From CAKOSP01 sp964404455 (GTDB lineage Bacteria; Bacillota_I; Bacilli_A; RF39; UBA660), in NCBI GenBank assembly GCA_964404455.1, contig CAYOJY010000019.1, positions 1-13,983 of the forward strand: a stretch of DNA of 13,983 bases, given 5' to 3'. Below, in pieces: positions 1 to 6,184 of this stretch. A model generated the notes under the pieces. That model was not told the DNA's origin. It saw nothing but the letters and a program-made list of their open reading frames with translations, and made no database searches. Every line of letters begins with the position of its first letter. Position 1 is the first letter of the stretch. Both the position numbers and the translations under genes were made by a program.

Positions 1-87
1 CTGTCGTCAATCTGAATATATGCGCCGATGCCCTGCCTCGGCGCAGTCGAAAAATCAAAATTAGAGAAAGAGGGTCGAAAAACCCTT
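1..87 (+). other. GC-richer tail of an upstream transcript, identity unknown
   Basis: The first 50 bases are clearly richer in GC than the rest of the window. They contain a perfect 8-bp stem (21-28 with 38-45) closing a 9-base loop, and a second small stem (71-75 with 82-86). The 9-mer GTCGAAAAA occurs twice (46-54 and 74-82). A strong terminator follows at once, so this is the 3' end of a plus-strand transcript. It could be a structured RNA or the last codons of a protein: one frame is open from 2 to a TAG at 62-64, giving about 20 residues that I do not recognise. I compared it mentally with the 3' ends of tmRNA, SRP RNA, RNase P RNA, 6S RNA and rRNAs and could not match it. Confidence 0.35.
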
Positions 88-123
88 CTCCTCAACCAAT
101 AAATTGGTTGAGGAGTTTTTTTT
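88..123 (+). terminator. Strong intrinsic terminator
   Basis: A perfect 12-bp stem (88-99 with 104-115) with a TAAA tetraloop is followed directly by eight T residues (116-123). It ends the unit entering from the left edge and insulates nfo. On the minus strand no T-run follows the stem, so it works for the plus strand only. Confidence 0.92.
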
Positions 124-136
124 AAAAAAGTATTTA

Positions 137-165
137 TTGTTCGAATTCTTTTAATATGTTAAAAT
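137..165 (+). promoter_or_regulatory. Sigma-A type promoter of nfo
   Basis: The -35 TTGTTC (137-142) and -10 TAAAAT (160-165) are separated by 17 bases. A TG at 157-158 makes an extended -10. The predicted start of transcription is near 172, leaving a short leader before the nfo ATG at 190. The 11-mer TATGTTAAAAT (155-165) recurs upstream of thiI. Confidence 0.6.
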
Positions 166-189
166 GTTTGTAAGGAATTGGTGGTAAAA

Positions 190-1086
190 ATGATAATTGG
201 TTCACATGTTAGTTTTTCTAAAAATGGATTATTAGGTTGTGTAGAAGATACAATCAAGTATGAAGGAAATAGTTTTATGTTTTATGTTGGTGCACCTCAA
301 AATACTATTAGAAAAGCTATCGATAAAGAAAATGTTTTATTAGCTCATGAATTAATGAAAAAAAATAATATTGATTATAAAGATGTAATATGTCATGCCC
401 CATATATAATTAATCTTGCTTCAGCTAATGAAGCAAATTGGCAATTTTCGGTTAATTTTTTAAAAAGTGAAATTAATCGTTTAAAAGAATTGGGAATTAA
501 AATGATTGTTGTTCACCCAGGAAGTGCGGTTGGCATTGAAAAAATAGTAGGGCTTAATAATATAATTGATGCTCTTAAACTTGTAATAAATGATGAAGTT
601 TGTATATTATTAGAATCAATGGCGGGTAAAGGAACAGAATGTGGTAATAGTCTTACTGAATTAAAATATTTACTAGCACCTTTTCAAAATGAAAATATTG
701 GGATTTGTTTAGATACATGTCATTTGCATGATGCCGGAATTGATATTAGTGAGTTTGATTTATATTTAGATGAATTTGCTAAAGAAATTGGTTTAGATAA
801 ACTAAAATGTATTCATATCAATGATTCCAAAAATCCTCGGGGAGCAAAAAAAGATCGCCATGAAAACTTTGGTTATGGTGAAATTGGTTTTGAATCTTTA
901 ATAAATGTTTGTTACAATCCTCGTTTAAAAGATATTCCTAAAATATTAGAAACACCACACATAGCAGAGGATAAGAAAAGTTATCCTCCTTATAAGCAAG
1001 AAATAAAAATGATTAAAGAAAAAATCTTTAATCCAAATTTAGTTGAAGATGTTTTAACTTTTTATAAAAATCGCGAAAATCTTTGA
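190..1086 (+). CDS. nfo: Endonuclease IV (AP endonuclease Nfo)
   Basis: This is a base-excision-repair enzyme of the xylose-isomerase-like TIM-barrel fold. It cuts DNA 5' of abasic sites using a trinuclear zinc centre. All nine metal ligands of the family can be placed: H69, H109, E142, D175, H178, H209, D222, H224 and E254. The surrounding family motifs are present: HAPYIINLAS, the HPGS segment, LDTCH, INDSKN, KDRHE with the following G-rich turn, and ILETP. At 298 residues it matches the usual length of about 297. The frame is open back to a TTG at 178, but the ATG at 190 is preferred because GGTGG (180-184) sits five bases before it and the protein then starts MIIGSHVSF as in relatives. 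It has its own promoter. Its 3' end overlaps the convergent small gene by 25 bases. Confidence 0.96.
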   Translation: MIIGSHVSFSKNGLLGCVEDTIKYEGNSFMFYVGAPQNTIRKAIDKENVLLAHELMKKNNIDYKDVICHAPYIINLASANEANWQFSVNFLKSEINRLKELGIKMIVVHPGSAVGIEKIVGLNNIIDALKLVINDEVCILLESMAGKGTECGNSLTELKYLLAPFQNENIGICLDTCHLHDAGIDISEFDLYLDEFAKEIGLDKLKCIHINDSKNPRGAKKDRHENFGYGEIGFESLINVCYNPRLKDIPKILETPHIAEDKKSYPPYKQEIKMIKEKIFNPNLVEDVLTFYKNRENL

Positions 1087-1322
1087 TAATAATCGGAATA
1101 TAACTTTTTAATTTTAGGAAAGTTTTCTTGACTATACTTACTTTGATAACGGTCGATATCCAGTAAGCTGGGGTTTCCTAAAATATTTTTCCAATTTTTT
1201 TTAATAAACTCATAAGTAAAATTTAATTCATTTTCCGAAAGTAAAATATTTTTACTTACAGCAAAATCATTTACTTGTTCAATAGTTAAATTATTTATAT
1301 GTTTTTCTAACATATTAATCAT
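1062..1322 (-). CDS. Small YqfT-like protein (DUF2624 family, tentative)
   Basis: This 86-residue protein has no signal peptide or membrane segment and is probably a cytosolic helical protein. The pattern LTIEQVNDFA, then ILLSENE, then FIKKNWKNIL resembles the YqfT/DUF2624 family as I remember it. In Bacillus subtilis yqfT lies directly after nfo (yqfS), which fits the position here, but here the gene is on the opposite strand and meets nfo tail to tail with a 25-base overlap. The start is supported by AAGGTG (1333-1328 on the minus strand), five bases before the ATG at 1322; the nearby upstream ATG runs straight into a stop. A possible promoter is TTTACA (1380-1375), 17 bases, TAAATA (1357-1352), which would interleave with the promoter of the divergent PBP gene. 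Function is unknown, and the family match rests on a few residues plus context. Confidence 0.72.
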   Translation of the reverse strand: MINMLEKHINNLTIEQVNDFAVSKNILLSENELNFTYEFIKKNWKNILGNPSLLDIDRYQSKYSQENFPKIKKLYSDYYQRFSRFL

Positions 1323-1339
1323 ATCATCACCTTAGTTAA

Positions 1340-1368
1340 TTGTATGTTTTTTATTTATTTATTAATAC
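1340..1368 (+). promoter_or_regulatory. Possible promoter of the PBP gene
   Basis: TTGTAT (1340-1345) and TAATAC (1363-1368) lie 17 bases apart. Transcription would start near 1375, only about six bases before the ATG at 1381. In this AT-rich 58-bp divergent gap the match could be chance. Confidence 0.38.
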
Positions 1369-1380
1369 TAAAAATGTAAA

Positions 1381-3318
1381 ATGAAAAAAGTTAGTATCGG
1401 AATAATTTTAGTGTTTTTAGTAGTTTTTATTCAAATTATTAATTTGAATCTTTTTAAACATGAATATTATTTAAATAAATATTATGAAAAAAGTAATATT
1501 TATGTATATGGTAAAAGTGCTAAAAGGGGAAGAATATTAGACGTAAATGGGAAAGTTTTAGTGGATAATATTGGAATAAAAACAATTTATTATAATAAGT
1601 TAAATAAAATATATGCTAAAGATGAAATAAAAATTGCTTATGCATTAGCTAATATTTTAGATATTGAAGTATTAGATGAGGACGTTTTAAAAAAATTTTG
1701 GTTAGTGAAAAATGAATATGGGAAAGAGTTAGTTACTAAAGAAGAATATAAATTATATAAGGAAAGAAAAATAAATACAAGTGATATTTTAGAATTAAAA
1801 ATGAAAAGAATTGATCTTAGTAGTTTTAATTTATTAGATAAAAAAGCGGCGAGTATATATTATTTAATGAATAAAGATTATAATTATCAAAAAAAAGTTA
1901 TTAAAGAAAATGTAACCGATGATGAATATGCTCAAATTATTGAGAGTAATATTAAAGGTATAACAGCCGAAGTAAAATGGGAAAGAAGTTATCTTTATGA
2001 AGATACTTTAAAAAGTATTTTTGGTTCAGTTAGCAAAATTTATGCCGAAGAAAAAGAATATTATTTACAAAAAGGATATAGTTTAACTGATGAAGTAGGG
2101 GTAAGTTTTTTAGAAAAAGAATATGAGAAATATTTACAAGGTAAAAAAGCTATTTATAAAGTAAACAATAATAACAGTTTAAAATTAATTAGACCGGAAG
2201 AAGCCGGGAATGATTTATATTTATCAATTGATATTGCTGTTCAACTTAAATTAGAGGAAATTGTTAAAACGGAAATGTTAAAAGCTAAAGAAAAAGAAAA
2301 AACTAAATATTTTAATGATTTATATATTGGGATTAGTAATCCTTTAAATGGAAAAATTGTTGCAGTTTCGGGAATGCGTTTAATTGATAATAAAAAAGAA
2401 TATACTTTTTCTGAAATTACTAATGAAATAATTACATCTTCATTTACTGTTGGTTCAGTAATAAAGGGAGCCACTATTACGGTTGGGTATCAGAATAATT
2501 TAATTAATCCGAATAAGTTTATTAATGATTCCTGCGTCAAATTGGAATTTATTCCTTTAAAATGTTCCTGGAAATCGCTTGGCAGAATTAATGATATTAA
2601 AGCTTTAGAATTATCCTCAAATTATTATCAATATTTACTGGCAATTGGCTTAACAAATAAAAAATATGTTCCTAATATGAAATTAAATGTTACAAAGAAG
2701 GAATTTCAAATTTACCGTGATACTTTAAAAGAATATGGTTTAGGCACTAATACTGGAATAGACTTGCCCGATGAATTCTCGGGGGTTCAGGGTTCTACTA
2801 TAGCTGATGATTTATTATTAAATTTAGCTATTGGGCAATATGATACATATACATTGCTTTCATTAATTCAATATATTAATACGATTGCCAATAATAAAAA
2901 AAGAATTGAATTAAGTTTATTAGATAGAGTTATGAAAAATGAAATTTTAATTTATGAAAAAGAAAATAAAGTATTAAATGAAGTTAACCTGGATGATGTA
3001 TATTATGAACGAATTAAGCTAGGCTTTAATAAAGTATTAATGGAAGGTACTGGAAGAGGATATATTGATAATAAATATTTACCAGTAGGTAAAACGGGGA
3101 CAAGTGAATCATTTTTAGATACTGATAATGATGGGGTAGTGGACGTTAGTACAATGTCTTTAACTTTTGTAGGTTATGCACCCATTGATAATCCTAAATA
3201 TAGTATTGCCATAATTGCCCCTCATATTGCTTATAAAATAGCTGATGATGATTATATTTATCGGATAACCCGATACATTTCCAAAAGTATTACGGATTTT
3301 CTCTTTGAAAAAGAGTAA
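1381..3318 (+). CDS. Class B penicillin-binding protein (transpeptidase, PBP2-like)
   Basis: This membrane-anchored D,D-transpeptidase cross-links peptidoglycan outside the cell and is a beta-lactam target. Residues 1-25 form an uncleaved hydrophobic anchor. The N-terminal dimerisation domain begins with RGRILDVNGK, and GVSFLEKEYEKYLQGK is the usual linker motif. The transpeptidase domain has all three active-site motifs: SVIK (nucleophile S359, K362), SSN (412-414) and KTGT (571-574). The tail after KTGT has an acidic DTDNDGVVD stretch and FVGYAP, typical of Firmicute class B enzymes. Its length of 645 residues is normal. The context (nfo/yqfT-like before, rpmG and efp after) matches the neighbourhood of B. 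subtilis pbpA, which favours the elongation-type PBP2 branch over a divisome FtsI/PBP2B, but motifs alone do not settle this. There is no Shine-Dalgarno sequence before the ATG; the start is still credible because it gives the membrane anchor. Confidence 0.93.
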   Translation: MKKVSIGIILVFLVVFIQIINLNLFKHEYYLNKYYEKSNIYVYGKSAKRGRILDVNGKVLVDNIGIKTIYYNKLNKIYAKDEIKIAYALANILDIEVLDEDVLKKFWLVKNEYGKELVTKEEYKLYKERKINTSDILELKMKRIDLSSFNLLDKKAASIYYLMNKDYNYQKKVIKENVTDDEYAQIIESNIKGITAEVKWERSYLYEDTLKSIFGSVSKIYAEEKEYYLQKGYSLTDEVGVSFLEKEYEKYLQGKKAIYKVNNNNSLKLIRPEEAGNDLYLSIDIAVQLKLEEIVKTEMLKAKEKEKTKYFNDLYIGISNPLNGKIVAVSGMRLIDNKKEYTFSEITNEIITSSFTVGSVIKGATITVGYQNNLINPNKFINDSCVKLEFIPLKCSWKSLGRINDIKALELSSNYYQYLLAIGLTNKKYVPNMKLNVTKKEFQIYRDTLKEYGLGTNTGIDLPDEFSGVQGSTIADDLLLNLAIGQYDTYTLLSLIQYINTIANNKKRIELSLLDRVMKNEILIYEKENKVLNEVNLDDVYYERIKLGFNKVLMEGTGRGYIDNKYLPVGKTGTSESFLDTDNDGVVDVSTMSLTFVGYAPIDNPKYSIAIIAPHIAYKIADDDYIYRITRYISKSITDFLFEKE

Positions 3319-3332
3319 AAATTTGTTATAAT
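3305..3332 (+). promoter_or_regulatory. Sigma-A promoter of rpmG-efp
   Basis: TTGAAA (3305-3310), a 16-base spacer and a perfect TATAAT (3327-3332) with TG at 3324-3325 (extended -10). The -35 lies inside the last codons of the PBP gene. A 6-bp hairpin (3301-3306 with 3310-3315) covers the PBP stop region but has no T-run, so I do not call it a terminator. Confidence 0.82.
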
Positions 3333-3361
3333 GTTTAAAGTGATTTAAAGGAGGCAAAAAA

Positions 3362-3526
3362 ATGGCTAAAAATGAAAATCGTAGTTGTGTTATTATGAAA
3401 TGTACTGAATGTGATTTTGAATTAAGACCCACAAGTAAGAATAAAAAAAATACTGAAGAGCGTTTAGAAAAGAAAAAATATTGTCCTAAATGTGCTAAAA
3501 CAATTATAGCAAAAGAAAAAAAATAA
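3362..3526 (+). CDS. rpmG: 50S ribosomal protein L33 (zinc-ribbon type)
   Basis: This 54-residue basic protein is a component of the large ribosomal subunit. It has two CxxC pairs, C14-x2-C17 and C41-x2-C44, that would bind one zinc ion, so it is the zinc-binding (C+) form. The family signature is visible as CTEC, then TSKNKKNTEERLEKKKYCPKC. AAAGGAGG (3347-3354) lies seven bases before the ATG, the strongest ribosome site in the window, as expected for a ribosomal protein. It follows a near-consensus promoter and is 15 bases upstream of efp, so the two are probably co-transcribed. In bacilli C+ and C- copies of L33 can coexist and be exchanged under zinc limitation. Only one copy is seen here, and no Zur-like operator is evident. 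Confidence 0.95.
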   Translation: MAKNENRSCVIMKCTECDFELRPTSKNKKNTEERLEKKKYCPKCAKTIIAKEKK

Positions 3527-3541
3527 TTGGTAGGTGGAAGT

Positions 3542-4102
3542 ATGAATATAAATATAAATGATATAAAAAATGGAATGAGTGTAATAATCGAGGGTACGTT
3601 ATATACCATTATGGAATTTCAACATGTAAAACCTGGTAAAGGTCCGGCATTTGTTCGAATTAAATTACGTAATTTAAAAACGGGATCAATAGTAGAAGAA
3701 ACTTTTAATACTAATATTAAGGTGACTAAAGCTCACATTGAAAAAATAACTGCTCAATATTTATATACAAGTAGTGATAGTTTAGTTTTTATGAATAATG
3801 ATACTTATGAACAAATTGAAATTGATAAATCAATATTAAAAGATAATCTGTTTTTTATTAAAGAAGGTTTAGAAATTAATATTGAATATTTTGAGGGTGA
3901 AATAATCGGAATAACTTTACCCGAAAAAGTAGAATATGAAGTAATTGAAGCTGATCCGGCTGTTAAAGGTAATACAGCAACTAATGCAATGAAAGACGCT
4001 AAAATTGAAACAGGCTATATTGTTAAAGTTCCTCTTTTTATCAATTCAGGAGAAAAAATAATTATTTCAACTAAAGATGGTAGTTATTCAGGAAGAGCTT
4101 AA
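3542..4102 (+). CDS. efp: Translation elongation factor P
   Basis: EF-P enters the ribosomal E site and helps peptide bond formation at polyproline stretches. The 186-residue length and three-domain layout are standard. The N-terminal KOW-like domain carries the tip loop HVKPGKGPAF with K33, the residue that is post-translationally modified in many bacteria. The C-terminal OB domains contain the family segments TFNTNIKV, PEKVEYEV, ADPAVKGNTAT and TGYIVKVPLFIN. The frame is open back to a TTG at 3527, but AGGTGG (3532-3537) four bases before the ATG at 3542 fixes the start. It is second in an operon with rpmG and is followed by a terminator. No EF-P modifying enzyme is encoded in the window. 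Confidence 0.97.
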   Translation: MNININDIKNGMSVIIEGTLYTIMEFQHVKPGKGPAFVRIKLRNLKTGSIVEETFNTNIKVTKAHIEKITAQYLYTSSDSLVFMNNDTYEQIEIDKSILKDNLFFIKEGLEINIEYFEGEIIGITLPEKVEYEVIEADPAVKGNTATNAMKDAKIETGYIVKVPLFINSGEKIIISTKDGSYSGRA

Positions 4103-4123
4103 ATAAAAAAATATATATAGTTT

Positions 4124-4156
4124 AAAAATATTATGTAATAAACATAATATTTTTTT
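4124..4156 (+). terminator. Intrinsic terminator after efp
   Basis: A 12-bp stem made mostly of A-T pairs (4124-4135 with 4143-4154), a 7-base loop and a T-run (4150-4156). The stem is weak in GC but well placed, 21 bases after the efp stop. Confidence 0.65.
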
Positions 4157-4189
4157 AATGATATTTTATAAATAAAATCGAAATGGTTT

Positions 4190-4228
4190 AATCAAATCAT
4201 GGAAACAAAAACAATCAAATCATGGAAA
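4190..4228 (+). repeat. 16-bp direct repeat with 23-bp period
   Basis: AATCAAATCATGGAAA occurs at 4190-4205 and again at 4213-4228. Seven bases of AC-rich sequence lie between the copies. The repeat is in the gene-poor interval between efp and thyX and runs straight into the possible gene remnant. It may be a local duplication. Confidence 0.85.
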
Positions 4229-4294
4229 TGAAGTTGCGGCATTTTTACTGAAACAGGAATATTAATAGTTCCAATAGGATGTTTAAAAGATTAG
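4223..4294 (+). pseudogene. Possible decayed gene fragment (creatininase-like N-terminus?)
   Basis: No intact frame exists here, but two adjoining frames read like broken protein. EVAAFLLK lies at 4230-4253, preceded in another frame by a TGG codon (4223-4225). TETGILIVPIGCLKD then runs from 4247 to 4291, followed by TAG. Pieced together with shifts this resembles the start of a creatininase-family protein, whose pattern as I know it is W..V..L......ilIPvGS.EqHG, though the EqHG part is not visible. The fragment has a slightly higher GC content than its surroundings and is followed directly by a terminator-like hairpin (4295-4320). It could equally be a small RNA or chance. The family guess is weak. 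Confidence 0.25.
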
Positions 4295-4320
4295 AAATTT
4301 CAAACCAATTGAAATTTTTT
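4295..4320 (+). terminator. Terminator-like hairpin in the efp-thyX gap
   Basis: A perfect 9-bp stem (4295-4303 with 4309-4317), a 5-base loop ACCAA and a run of six T (4315-4320). It does not serve efp, which has its own terminator upstream. It may be left over from the decayed gene, or it may end a small transcript. No obvious terminator for the convergent thyX was found apart from a bare T-tract on the minus strand at 4385-4376. Confidence 0.5.
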
Positions 4321-4395
4321 ATTTAGGTAATTAGTTGGTATTCAAATATATTGTTTGCAATATTTTAGAATCATTAAAAAAAAAATCAATATAAA

Positions 4396-5793
4396 TTAAT
4401 TTCTTACTTTTATTTTGTTGATTAAACCACAACTTTCGGTTCCCTCAGGACAATAATTATCGGTTATACATGTAGGACCTAAATTTTCACCAAAAATGGG
4501 AGCTACATTTTTAATTTCTTTTACAATATTATTGGCTATATTTCTTATTTCCCACTGAGCTTTAGTACAGCATCTCATGTGACAAATCCATTTAGCTGTT
4601 CTGCCATTCATTGATGTAATCACATTACACATATTTCCACTTAAGTAAAAATATACTAAATCTTCTTCTTTTATATTTTGCTTTTTAAAATAATTATACA
4701 TTTCTAAATTAATACGATATATTTCTTTATATTCCGCTTCCCATTTATTTTTAATAGATTCGGGAGTCATATATCTTTTTAAATCCCACATCGGTACAAA
4801 GGAAGGAACAATTAACGAATGCATCCGATGTCTTGTTAAATGAGTTAAAACCGCCAGAGAAATTGGTATTTGAAATTGAAAATCAACATATTCTAATTCT
4901 CGGTTATCTCGTTTTTTAGCCACATAGTTAATAATTTCTTTTAAAGCATGGGGATTATTATCAATTAATATATCTAAAATCTTACCAGCCTTCGTATTAT
5001 CGCATTGATATTTACCCATTAAATATGTAATAGCTATTTGTTTATCAACATTTTGCGTTGAACTTATTAATAATGGTTTTGGAATATTAGCAATTTCAAC
5101 ATCAGTTTCATAATTATTTAAATCAGTTTCTTCTTTTTGATCATAATTAATAATCGTCTCATATAAGTAGGGAACTGATTTTTCAATTATTTTTAAAAAT
5201 TTATTTCCTAACTCCTTTAATTCAGCTATTTCACTAACCTTACCATATAAGAAATCAATTACCATTCTTTCTAATTCACGAGCATCCAATCCCATAATAA
5301 TATTGCTGTGATATGAATATGGTAAAACAAACCTTGAATCTTCTTTATTAATTCCCAAATCAACTAATTTTGAATATTCTTTAAATAAATAATTCATATG
5401 ATTTTTATATTTATCTTGCAATTCTTTATTATTAGGATGAATATTTCCTTCAATATTTCTAAAATCCGGTGTATAAAAACCGACATTAGAAAAATCAACT
5501 TCCCGTCTTGATTTAATCGTAAAAGAAGTTAGACGATAACCAATTATTATTTGTTCAATAATAGGCGTTACATCAACTAAGGCAAAAACTAAATAATCAT
5601 GTTCAATTATTGATTTATGTCCCATTTTAATAATTCGCTCAATTAAATTTAAATTTTTTTGATAATCATTACAACTTTCTAATACTTCATATACATTCCC
5701 TTTAAATCTAGATAATTTCCCAGCTGCCGCCACCATTTTTATTCTTTCTTCTAAGGAATTTTGATCAGTTTTCCCTATTAACTTAATTTCCAT
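4396..5793 (-). CDS. thyX: Double-length ThyX (flavin-dependent thymidylate synthase family)
   Basis: The expected reaction is methylation of dUMP to dTMP with CH2-THF and NADPH via FAD. The protein has 465 residues, about twice the 220-250 of ordinary ThyX, and reads as two ThyX-like halves. Half 1 has GHKSIIEH (58-65), the helix EQIIIGYRLTSFTIKSRRE where the family RHRx7S motif is reduced to GYRx7S (85-95), and a RFVLP segment. Half 2 lacks GHxSxxEH but has an intact RHRx7S (R321-H322-R323, S331), NGRTAK (396-401) and AQWEIR (412-417). The C-terminus has three cysteines (442, 448, 455). Since canonical ThyX active sites form between subunits, I infer that the halves complement each other. 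GGAGG five bases before the ATG at 5793 fixes the start; the frame extends to a TTG at 5805. No thyA is seen nearby. An activity other than thymidylate synthesis cannot be excluded. Confidence 0.85.
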   Translation of the reverse strand: MEIKLIGKTDQNSLEERIKMVAAAGKLSRFKGNVYEVLESCNDYQKNLNLIERIIKMGHKSIIEHDYLVFALVDVTPIIEQIIIGYRLTSFTIKSRREVDFSNVGFYTPDFRNIEGNIHPNNKELQDKYKNHMNYLFKEYSKLVDLGINKEDSRFVLPYSYHSNIIMGLDARELERMVIDFLYGKVSEIAELKELGNKFLKIIEKSVPYLYETIINYDQKEETDLNNYETDVEIANIPKPLLISSTQNVDKQIAITYLMGKYQCDNTKAGKILDILIDNNPHALKEIINYVAKKRDNRELEYVDFQFQIPISLAVLTHLTRHRMHSLIVPSFVPMWDLKRYMTPESIKNKWEAEYKEIYRINLEMYNYFKKQNIKEEDLVYFYLSGNMCNVITSMNGRTAKWICHMRCCTKAQWEIRNIANNIVKEIKNVAPIFGENLGPTCITDNYCPEGTESCGLINKIKVRN

Positions 5794-5807
5794 ATTTACC
5801 TCCAATC

Positions 5808-5824
5808 ATTATACTTAGTATAAT
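5808..5824. promoter_or_regulatory. 17-bp palindrome over the thyX -10, PerR-box-like
   Basis: ATTATAC-TTA-GTATAAT has perfect 7-base arms. The central 15 bases (5809-5823) match the B. subtilis PerR box TTATAATNATTATAA at 12 of 14 defined positions. The palindrome contains the whole minus-strand -10 element and reaches to within a few bases of the ribosome site, a typical repressor position. In such AT-rich DNA, palindromes also occur by chance. Confidence 0.5.
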
Positions 5825-5845
5825 CTAAACATTTATTGTAGTCAA
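5817..5845 (-). promoter_or_regulatory. Sigma-A promoter of thyX
   Basis: On the minus strand TTGACT (5845-5840), 17 bases, TATACT (5822-5817). Transcription would start near 5810, giving a leader of fewer than 20 bases with GGAGG (5803-5799) near its 5' end. Confidence 0.78.
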
Positions 5846-5880
5846 TTTTTTAATTTAATCTAATGAAAATATTTTATTTT

Positions 5881-5915
5881 AAAAAGAAAAAATATAAGGA
5901 GATACCCTTATATTT
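5881..5915 (-). terminator. Terminator of the tRNA-Arg gene
   Basis: On the minus strand, a 10-bp stem (5915-5906 with 5899-5890), a 6-base loop and then a T-rich tract (5891-5881, interrupted by one C). It lies 12 bases beyond the CCA end of the tRNA and separates it from thyX on the same strand. Confidence 0.72.
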
Positions 5916-5926
5916 AATATTTTTTA

Positions 5927-6003
<77 letters not shown>

Positions 6004-6184
6004 AGTTTTATTGCTGTTAATAATTATATCGCGATAATTTAAAATAATCAAGCACCTGAGAAAAAATTTATAGGGTCTTACTTTTATAGTTTATCTTGTA
6101 TTTTTAAAAAAATAACAAATAATGAGTTTTCAATTTAAATATTTCAAAAATTGTGGTACTATTATATAGTAAGGTGGATTAATT
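6004..6184. other. Divergent intergenic region between tRNA-Arg and ezrA
   Basis: This stretch holds the tRNA promoter (minus) and must hold the ezrA promoter (plus). For ezrA the best candidate is an extended -10, TGG followed by TACTAT (6154-6162), or TATTAT at 6160-6165, with no good -35; transcription would begin shortly before AAGGTGG (6171-6177). A 10-bp palindrome TATCGCGATA (6025-6034 region) adjoins the tRNA -10. Nothing else is recognisable. Confidence 0.45.
6023..6051 (-). promoter_or_regulatory. Sigma-A promoter of tRNA-Arg
   Basis: On the minus strand TTGATT (6051-6046), 17 bases, perfect TATAAT (6028-6023). The predicted start is about 13 bases upstream of the mature tRNA 5' end. 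Confidence 0.75.

Noticed and set aside
2241..2474. Minus-strand open frame inside the PBP gene
   Set aside because: It is entirely antisense to a well-supported gene, has low-complexity hydrophobic content and no ribosome site.
3301..3315. Hairpin at the PBP stop codon as a terminator
   Set aside because: It has a six-pair stem with no following T-run on either strand; the same bases serve as the -35 of the rpmG promoter.
3160..3609. Minus-strand frame spanning the end of the PBP gene, rpmG and the start of efp
   Set aside because: It overlaps three confident plus-strand genes. Its Phe/Leu/Ile-rich sequence is what A-rich coding DNA gives when read backwards.
4348..4363. Hairpin ATATTG-TTTG-CAATAT as thyX terminator
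   Set aside because: The stem is only six A-T-rich pairs, with no T-run on the minus strand after it.
6025..6034. TATCGCGATA palindrome near the tRNA promoter as an operator
   Set aside because: A single 10-bp palindrome with no second copy in the window; tRNA genes seldom have operators. Noted in the intergenic entry only.
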